Assembly (NCBI RefSeq): GCF_038002765.1
Contig: NZ_JBBODE010000002.1
Location: 620,001 to 684,000, forward strand
Source: Peribacillus sp. FSL H8-0477
GTDB lineage: Bacteria > Bacillota > Bacilli > Bacillales > DSM-1321
DNA: 64,000 nucleotides
Reading direction: 5' to 3'
Part shown: piece after piece, positions 58,173 through 64,000 of the stretch
How positions within the stretch are numbered: the stretch's first letter is position 1
Layout: every line of letters starts with the position of its first letter
Program-made: the position numbers and the translations under genes
Notes under the pieces: model-generated
Database searches by the model: none
Told to the model about the DNA's origin: nothing
Seen by the model: only the letters and a program-made list of their open reading frames with translations

Positions 58173-59351
58173 TTATAAATCACGCGTCGAGTCTTGTTCA
58201 AACATATATTTTTTCGTTTTCGCAGATATGTTTAGAATCAAACTTAACGCAATTAATGTACCCAAAATGGAACTTCCTCCATAGCTGAGCAGCGGAAGCG
58301 GAATGCCGGTAATGGGTACGAGTCCCATTACCATACCGATGTTTTCGAAAATATGGAAGGTAAGCATGGAGACGACTCCGGCAGCAATAAGATTCTCATA
58401 AGAACCTTTATTGAGCAGGGCAATGGCTACAATTCGGTAGATTAAAATAAAATATAGGGTTATGACTACACTTCCACCAAGAAATCCATATTCTTCACCA
58501 ATGGTGGTAAAGATAAAGTCTGAATGCGCCTCAGGAATATATACTTGCCCGCTATAATAGCCTTTTCCATACATCGTTCCTGATCCGATAGCAAGAATAG
58601 ATTGTGAAAGTTGATAACCGATATCACCCTTATATTGAAAGGGATCAAGCCAAGAATGAATCCTATCTAATTGGTAGGTATCTAGAAAAATCAATAAAAG
58701 GTCCGGTGCTTTTGTATAAATCAGGACAAGAACCCCTAGTATAGATGAACCCATTACCCCTAATAAGCCAACGATTTTCCAGCTGATACCCGACAAAAAT
58801 AACATACCAATCAATATAACGATAATGACCATTCCGGTACCAGCATCAGGCTGCAATAAAATTAAACCTAAAGGAATCGCCGTTGCAGAAAATACTTTAA
58901 AAATTAACCGAAAATCAGTTTTCAGTGAACGATCTACGTATTTCTTATTGTGATCAACGATGATTTTTGCTAAAAAGATAATTAAAAAGATTTTCATAAA
59001 CTCTGAAGGTTGAATAGAACCAAACCCAGGGACTGAAAACCACGATTTAGCGCCCTTTATTTTTCGAGCAATGCTTTCAGGTGACAAGTGGAGTGTAATT
59101 AAAACGAGTATCCCAAATATATAGGAAAACAGAGAAATCTTTTTGATTTGTTCGAAATCCAGTACGTATACACAAGCTGATAAAACAATCCCAATGAAAT
59201 ACCAGCGAACTTGTTTGAATGCGTAATGATTTGGTGGATCAGGGAGGTATTTTTCTGAACTATATATAGAAAAACAACTAATAATCATGAATAAGAAAAT
59301 GATAAATAATAAGTTTGTATCAAAATGATTTTTTCGATATGCATCTCTCAT
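58173..59351 (-). CDS. FtsW/RodA/SpoVE family peptidoglycan polymerase
   Basis: A 392-residue SEDS membrane protein with about ten helices. SEDS proteins polymerise lipid II glycan strands with a class B penicillin-binding protein. Conserved segments are FGSIQPSEFMKIFLIIFLAKII, LLQPDAGTGMVIIVILIGMLFLSG, AHSDFIFTTIGEEYGFLGG and GLVPITGIPLPLLSYGGSS near the end. The overall pattern is closer to RodA than FtsW. No penicillin-binding protein is adjacent. A role in rod shape or sporulation cannot be decided from sequence. Confidence 0.87.
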   Translation of the reverse strand: MRDAYRKNHFDTNLLFIIFLFMIISCFSIYSSEKYLPDPPNHYAFKQVRWYFIGIVLSACVYVLDFEQIKKISLFSYIFGILVLITLHLSPESIARKIKGAKSWFSVPGFGSIQPSEFMKIFLIIFLAKIIVDHNKKYVDRSLKTDFRLIFKVFSATAIPLGLILLQPDAGTGMVIIVILIGMLFLSGISWKIVGLLGVMGSSILGVLVLIYTKAPDLLLIFLDTYQLDRIHSWLDPFQYKGDIGYQLSQSILAIGSGTMYGKGYYSGQVYIPEAHSDFIFTTIGEEYGFLGGSVVITLYFILIYRIVAIALLNKGSYENLIAAGVVSMLTFHIFENIGMVMGLVPITGIPLPLLSYGGSSILGTLIALSLILNISAKTKKYMFEQDSTRDL

Positions 59352-59494
59352 TTGGACAACTCCAGACGTAACTTAAACAATATTCTTATTATAGCAAAAG
59401 AACCCATATAGTATCTATTAATTTACAAATTTGGGTATCAAGTACTTATTTTTGGTATGATTGACTTGAAAAATTGTTCAGGGAGGGCATCGTA

Positions 59495-60346
59495 ATGAAT
59501 ATTGAAGAGTTGTCGGCCTTTATTGCAGAAGTAAATAGTCAACCAAAGAACCATACCGGCTATTGTGGAAGTGACAGGAAAGAAATTCAAAAAACACTTG
59601 AGGAAGACTTTTCTGATCTTGAGCTTGAAGATTCTTTTATCGTTTTGTCCGAGAACAATCAACTAATCGCTGCGCTTGGTTTTGATATCGATAGTAAAAA
59701 ACAATCGGCAGAAATCTGGGGTCCATTCATTTTAAACTCATGTCACTGGAGCGAACAGACGAATATGCTTTGGAATGAATTTATGAATAAGATGGAAAGT
59801 AGAGAAATAGGTACGTACTTTGCTTTTTATCATGAAGAGAATAAAAAAGGAATTAGATGGATGGAATCTCTAAAAGCGATGGAAACTGGCAAGCATCAAA
59901 TCTTAGTCAGCAAAACAGAAGGAACGAATGGCGAGATTCTTGAAGAAATTTCGCCTCCATATTATGAAGAAGTCATTAAACTGCACGACGAGTTGTTTCC
60001 AGAAACTTATCTTACAGGTGCGGATATGATTTGCGAGTTAAGTGAAGAGAAGCGGCTTTTAATTGTCCCAGATGGTGAGCAGTCTATTCAGGGATATGTA
60101 TTCCTTGAGGGAGACTGTGTGTTTCAAGAAGGAAACCTTGAATTTATTGCCGTGGCAAGGGAGCATCGAAAAAAAGGCTTAGGAAAAAAACTCGTACAGG
60201 CAGGCCTAACTTATTTGTATGAAAACATGAATGTAACCGAGGTTTCTTTATGTGTTAATGAAAATAATGCTGCGGCAATTAATCTTTATAAAAAATCAGG
60301 TTTTCATGAAGAAATGAAGCTGGTTTCATTCAAGGTTAGTGTGTAA
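59495..60346 (+). CDS. GNAT-family N-acetyltransferase
   Basis: A 283-residue protein with two GNAT-like halves; the C-terminal one is active in appearance. LEFIAVAREHRKKGLGKKLVQAG is the acetyl-CoA loop, and CVNENNAAAINLYKKSGF follows. The N-terminal half (ALGFDIDSKKQSAEIWGPF) lacks the loop and is probably degenerate. GGGAGGG precedes the ATG at 59495, seven codons inside the longest frame. The substrate is unknown. Confidence 0.82.
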   Translation: MNIEELSAFIAEVNSQPKNHTGYCGSDRKEIQKTLEEDFSDLELEDSFIVLSENNQLIAALGFDIDSKKQSAEIWGPFILNSCHWSEQTNMLWNEFMNKMESREIGTYFAFYHEENKKGIRWMESLKAMETGKHQILVSKTEGTNGEILEEISPPYYEEVIKLHDELFPETYLTGADMICELSEEKRLLIVPDGEQSIQGYVFLEGDCVFQEGNLEFIAVAREHRKKGLGKKLVQAGLTYLYENMNVTEVSLCVNENNAAAINLYKKSGFHEEMKLVSFKVSV

Positions 60347-60387
60347 CAGGCTGATTAGCGGGGGAAAGTAAGAAGGAGGTGAAGAAT

Positions 60388-61053
60388 ATGTGTGGAAGGT
60401 ATAATTTGTTTTCCGAAATGCAGGCCATTGCTGAACGTTTTCAAGCAATTGAGCAGGAGGAATTATTGGATGAACCGCGTTATAATATTGCTCCTGGTCA
60501 AAACATAACAGTGGTAATATCAGAAGAAAATAAACGTAAGTTGACCGCACTTCGGTGGGGATTAATTCCAAACTGGGCTAAGGATCCTAAAATAGGCTAT
60601 AAAATGATTAATGCACGAGCGGAGACTATTGATGTAAAGCCTACTTTTAAGGGGTTGTTGAAGCGAAAGCGCTGCTTAATTACAGCTGATGGATTTTATG
60701 AATGGAAAAAAGAAAATAAGCAAAAGCAGCCGTATCACATTCATTTGAGTAATAAAGAGCCATTTGCTTTTGCAGGCTTATATGATGAGTGGGAGAATGG
60801 GGCGGAAATTATTCGGACGTGCACGATTATCACTACAGAGGCAAATGAACTAATGGCAGAGATTCATGACCGCATGCCCGTCATTTTAACCCGGGAAAAT
60901 GAGAAAGTTTGGCTTGACGGTGAGATTACGGAAACAGCTGAATTAAAACGTGTATTGGTATCATACGAAGCAGCGTTCATGAATGCCTATCCAATAAGCT
61001 CTTTTGTAAACAACGCAAGGAATGAGGGAAAGGAAATACTTAATTCTTTATAA
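60388..61053 (+). CDS. SRAP (YedK/HMCES) abasic-site protein
   Basis: A 221-residue SOS-response-associated peptidase-domain protein. Cys2 immediately after Met (MCGRYNLF) is the residue that crosslinks to abasic sites in single-stranded DNA after Met removal. Further conserved parts are NIAPGQNITVV, LRWGLIPNWAKDP, NARAETIDVKPTF, the Glu in DGFYEWKK, and EIHDRMPVIL with the catalytic His. AGGAGGTG precedes the ATG at 60388; starting three codons earlier would bury Cys2. It converges with a 3-methyladenine glycosylase, giving two base-damage genes side by side. Confidence 0.92.
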   Translation: MCGRYNLFSEMQAIAERFQAIEQEELLDEPRYNIAPGQNITVVISEENKRKLTALRWGLIPNWAKDPKIGYKMINARAETIDVKPTFKGLLKRKRCLITADGFYEWKKENKQKQPYHIHLSNKEPFAFAGLYDEWENGAEIIRTCTIITTEANELMAEIHDRMPVILTRENEKVWLDGEITETAELKRVLVSYEAAFMNAYPISSFVNNARNEGKEILNSL

Positions 61054-61058
61054 TCAAC

Positions 61059-61652
61059 TCAACGCGAAACAAAAGGATTGCCTGTAATCCAATATCGCCA
61101 AGGATAGGCAACGGCTTCTCCTGAATTACCAATGCCTATCCGCGGCCCGCATTGAATAGATTCTGGTTTATTGCCTGGAGCGATATAGAGCGGGGGCTCT
61201 GTAAAAGTTCCACCATAGTCATCCATGGTAATCCCAAGTGCCTTGGTTAATTTACCTGGTCCGCTTGTTAGCTTTCCCAGATCGGGTAATCCTCGTCGTT
61301 CATGCATAAGCGGAATTCCACTGAATGGCTCGACTGCACGTATTAAAATGGCCTCTGGAACATCTTCCACACTACTTACGACATTTACCAATGTATGTGT
61401 GTGCATCTTATACGTATAAATGAGACCTGCTTTTCCAAACATAATTTCTGTCCGCTTAGTCCTTCGGTTTCCGAAGCTATGGGCAGCACGATCTAAAGGT
61501 CCCTTATAAGCTTCCGTTTCAACAATGTATCCGGATGCAGTGCCTTCTGGCGTGGTCTTGATCAACAGACAGCCGAGTAACTCCTGTGCTAGTTCGAGCG
61601 TAGGCAGCTGAAAGAAATCCTCAGGCAATGGTGCTGGTAAATCGTTTATCAA
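61059..61652 (-). CDS. DNA-3-methyladenine glycosylase (AAG/Mpg family)
   Basis: A 197-residue alkylpurine DNA glycosylase. Core motifs are ELAQELLGCLLIKT, GYIVETEAYKGPLDRAAHSFGNRRTKRTEIMF (active-site Glu and Tyr region), MHTHTLVNVVSS, AILIRAVEPFSG and TSGPGKLTKALGI. The MHTHTLLN-type helix is the Bacillus subgroup form (YxlJ-like). The start is TTG at 61652, nine bases after GAGGAGG; an upstream ATG 15 codons away lacks a site. It ends five bases from the convergent SRAP gene. Confidence 0.9.
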   Translation of the reverse strand: MINDLPAPLPEDFFQLPTLELAQELLGCLLIKTTPEGTASGYIVETEAYKGPLDRAAHSFGNRRTKRTEIMFGKAGLIYTYKMHTHTLVNVVSSVEDVPEAILIRAVEPFSGIPLMHERRGLPDLGKLTSGPGKLTKALGITMDDYGGTFTEPPLYIAPGNKPESIQCGPRIGIGNSGEAVAYPWRYWITGNPFVSR

Positions 61653-61773
61653 GGTGCTTCCTCCTCTTGTACAAGTTCTTCTTTTAAAATTCCCCAAGTG
61701 CAGTCGTTAAAAACATCGAAAAGAAGAATGAGTGAAAAGGTCCAATATGTTGTCTCTATGATGAGGGAACGCA

Positions 61774-61784
61774 GACGGGAATAA
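61774..61784. repeat. Solitary GACGGGAATAA core
   Basis: The same 11-base core as odd copies of the array at 35683 occurs once here, between the divergent glycosylase and proC genes. No copies lie 21 bases to either side. Confidence 0.55.
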
Positions 61785-61925
61785 TGTACAAATCGTAGTT
61801 GAAAACAAGAGAATACCACTGGACCTTGTTTATTTTTAAACAGTTAATAAAATTATACATTCGGTTTTTTCCTTACTTTTATATATAATGACAAAGACGT
61901 CAAGAACATATGGGAAGTGGATTAA

Positions 61926-62735
61926 ATGGAGAAGAATATTGGATTCATTGGTGGAGGAAGAATGGCTCAAGCCATGATTGAAGGGATGATCGGAGAAAGA
62001 ATCGTCTTGCCTGAGCAAATCAAAGCAAGTACGGCTACAGAAGGATCACTCACGAAGTTAATTGATACATATCATATTTTAGGATCGCTAGACAATCAGG
62101 AAGTAGCAAGCTTTGCCGATTATCTTTTCTTAGCGGTACACCCTTCGCTCTATCCTGCCGTGATCGAGCAGATAAAAAATACGGTAAAAACAGACGTAAT
62201 CATCATTACGATTGCTGCTGGCATCAGTATCAAGCAAGTTGAAACATCGTTTGGCAGGAAGATAAAGGTCATTAGAACGATGCCGAATACTCCTTCCCTT
62301 GTTGGAGAGGGAATGACTGCACTGAGTCCAAATTCAATCGTTAATGAAAAAGATTTAGCTGAGGTGCTTGAATTATTAAACAGCTTTGGAAAGACGCAAG
62401 TGTTTCAAGAACAGTCGATGGATGCTGTTCCGGCAATTAGTGGATCATCGCCTGCCTATGTATATATGTTCATCGAGGCTTTGGCTGATGGCGGTGTTAG
62501 AGATGGTATTCCTCGAAAAGACGCATATAAAATGGCCGCGCAGGCTGTGTTAGGTGCAGCTAAGATGGTACTTGAAACAGGTAAGCATCCTGGAGCTTTG
62601 AAGGACGATGTATGTACGCCAGGAGGTTCTACAATCGAAGCAGTGGCTGCGCTTGAATCGTCTGGTTTTAGGAAGTCCATATTAGACGCAATGAAAGCTT
62701 GTACAGATAAGAATAAAGAGATGGGAAATAAATAA
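61926..62735 (+). CDS. proC: Pyrroline-5-carboxylate reductase
   Basis: A 269-residue NAD(P)H enzyme making proline from pyrroline-5-carboxylate. The dinucleotide fold is IGFIGGGRMAQAMIEGM, followed by LFLAVHPSLYPAVIEQI and RTMPNTPSLVGEGMTAL. The C-terminal active region is SGSSPAYVYMFIEALADGGV and DDVCTPGGSTIEAV. Bacilli have several paralogues (proG, proH, proI), so the symbol denotes function only. The ATG has a weak AAGTGG upstream. A terminator follows. Confidence 0.9.
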   Translation: MEKNIGFIGGGRMAQAMIEGMIGERIVLPEQIKASTATEGSLTKLIDTYHILGSLDNQEVASFADYLFLAVHPSLYPAVIEQIKNTVKTDVIIITIAAGISIKQVETSFGRKIKVIRTMPNTPSLVGEGMTALSPNSIVNEKDLAEVLELLNSFGKTQVFQEQSMDAVPAISGSSPAYVYMFIEALADGGVRDGIPRKDAYKMAAQAVLGAAKMVLETGKHPGALKDDVCTPGGSTIEAVAALESSGFRKSILDAMKACTDKNKEMGNK

Positions 62736-62748
62736 TGTGCCTTCCATT

Positions 62749-62779
62749 AAGCTGATGAGAAATTCTCGTCGGCTTTTTT
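62749..62779 (+). terminator. Terminator of proC
   Basis: AAGCTGATGAG/CTCGTCGGCTT hairpin followed by T6. Confidence 0.85.
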
Positions 62780-62874
62780 GCTATTATGAAGGGTTATAAA
62801 TTTTGATTTATTTTAATTTTCTTTTAATTAAGGTAAGATGATAATAGAGATTAATAGAGAAGGGTGGAACCAAG

Positions 62875-64000
62875 ATGATTTCGTATACAAATGAGTTAAA
62901 GCGCTTACTTAGTGAGGATAGAGTAACGATCAATGAAACGGTTCTAGAACAGCATAGCCGGGATGAATCGTATCACCAGCCTAGTCTTCCTGATGTGGTC
63001 ATATTTCCGAAATCAGCTGAAGAAGTCAGCGCTGTGTTAAAGTTTGCGAACGAGAACGATATACCGGTTATTGCTTTTGGACTAGGTTCTAGTCTTGAAG
63101 GCCATGTTATTCCGCAACGCGGCGGTATTTCAATGGATACCTCATTAATGAATTCTATACTTGAAATAAGAGAACGGGATTTTCTTGTCAAAGTTCAACC
63201 GGGAGTTACACGGTCACAACTTAATAAAGAATTAAAGAAATATGGTTTGTTCTTTTCCGTTGATCCAGGAGCAGATGCAACGTTGGGCGGAATGGCCGCA
63301 ACCAATGCAAGCGGTACGACGTCAGTGAGATACGGAATAATGCGGGATAATGTCAGGGACCTAGAGGTTGTCCTGGCTAACGGTGATATCATTCATACAG
63401 GTAGTTTAGCAACAAAGTCTTCATCAGGACTACATTTAAATGGTTTATTTATAGGATCTGAAGGCACACTTGGTGTATTTACTGAATTAACGCTGAAAGT
63501 ATATGGGATACCTGAAGTCACTATGGCAGGCAGAGCTACGTTTCCTTCCGTAGAACAAGCCGTAGAGGCGGTTAATGGCATTATGCTGGCTGGTATCCCC
63601 ATTGCTAGAATAGAATTGGTAGATGCCCTTTCTATTAAACAAGTGAATCGGTCAATTAATACATCCTTTGAAGAGAAACCAACATTATTTTTAGAGTTTC
63701 ATGGAAATGAAGCTGGTCTCAATCAAGATGTAGCGTTTGCCCGCGAAATCGTTGCCGATCAAGGATGTAAGGATATTCAGTTTGAAACGGATTCTATTGC
63801 TAGGAGTGAATTATGGAGCGCGCGGCATAATCTAGCGTATTCGTTCATTCATTCGTCTCCAGGTAAGAAATTAATGGTGACAGATGCGAGTGTACCGTTG
63901 GATCGTTTAACAGAAGCCATTCTTGATACCCGAAAAAAAGTGGATGCTTCGAGTATTGAGGGCGCTATTGTTGGTCATGTCGGTGATGGGAATTATCATG
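62875..64000 (+). CDS. FAD-linked oxidase (GlcD/D-lactate dehydrogenase type), 3' end cut off
   Basis: Partial; no stop before the window ends, 375 codons visible. ISYTNELKRLLSEDRV starts the protein. A PCMH-type FAD-binding domain holds VVIFPKSAEEVSAVL, AFGLGSSLEGH, DPGADATLGGMAATNASG and FIGSEGTLGVFTELTLKV. The FAD-oxidase C-terminal domain then ends the window at GAIVGHVGDGNYH, the conserved metal/substrate His region. About 75-90 residues should be missing. Family members oxidise D-lactate, glycolate or D-2-hydroxyglutarate. GGGTGGAAC precedes the ATG. Confidence 0.88.
   Translation, partial: MISYTNELKRLLSEDRVTINETVLEQHSRDESYHQPSLPDVVIFPKSAEEVSAVLKFANENDIPVIAFGLGSSLEGHVIPQRGGISMDTSLMNSILEIRERDFLVKVQPGVTRSQLNKELKKYGLFFSVDPGADATLGGMAATNASGTTSVRYGIMRDNVRDLEVVLANGDIIHTGSLATKSSSGLHLNGLFIGSEGTLGVFTELTLKVYGIPEVTMAGRATFPSVEQAVEAVNGIMLAGIPIARIELVDALSIKQVNRSINTSFEEKPTLFLEFHGNEAGLNQDVAFAREIVADQGCKDIQFETDSIARSELWSARHNLAYSFIHSSPGKKLMVTDASVPLDRLTEAILDTRKKVDASSIEGAIVGHVGDGNYH

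Overview
The window reads as chromosome from a spore-forming member of the Bacillaceae. The evidence is spore genes (sspK, sspE, prkA, yhbH, the yfh/yga small proteins), low-GC DNA with strong GGAGG-type ribosome binding sites, GTG and TTG starts, U-tailed hairpin terminators, and gene order matching the Bacillus subtilis yfhD-to-ygxA/rrnD and yhbA-to-yhbH segments. Genus cannot be fixed from sequence alone. The left end opens just upstream of an acyl-CoA ligase. The right end cuts a FAD-linked oxidase before its stop.

Layout. 1-8.5 kb: acyl-CoA ligase, a cluster of DnaA-box-like 9-mers, the yfhDEF/recX/yfhH/sspK/yfhJ/yfhP block, a mosaic of repeat units, and mutY. A phased 21-bp repeat array lies between the convergent mutY and yfhS. 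8.5-20.5 kb: fabL, sspE, ygaB, ygaC, ABC exporter ygaD, ygaE, a large glutamate-synthase-like gene without a small-subunit partner, and the aminomutase hemL/gsaB. 20.5-24 kb: metE and an acyl-CoA thioesterase in one operon. Their leader holds a cobalamin riboswitch, a short translated-looking ORF and mutually exclusive hairpins. 24-29 kb: small potassium channel, bcp, aminopeptidase, a 2-hydroxyacid dehydrogenase, perR with its own Per box, ygzB and ygxA.

29-35.6 kb: a complete rrn operon (tandem promoters, 16S-23S-5S) followed by 14 tRNA genes and a terminator. 35.6-42.5 kb: a second 21-bp phased array, lactate permease with a cre site, an orphan sporulation-kinase-like histidine kinase, alcohol dehydrogenase, HAD phosphatase, an unknown protein and three tandem tRNA-Gly genes. 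42.6-53.5 kb: an ABC exporter, a B3/B4-domain protein, queG-yhbB-trmL-nfrA-like genes, and a response regulator/kinase pair followed by a three-gene ABC module of lantibiotic-resistance type. 53.6-64 kb: prkA and yhbH separated by three small genes, a RodA/FtsW-like flippase/polymerase, an acetyltransferase, two base-damage genes (SRAP and 3-methyladenine glycosylase), proC and the truncated oxidase.

Most genes are housekeeping or sporulation genes in conserved order. The unexplained structure is mainly non-coding: the metE leader, the two 21-bp phased arrays, the DnaA-box cluster, and the palindrome ahead of the perR promoter.
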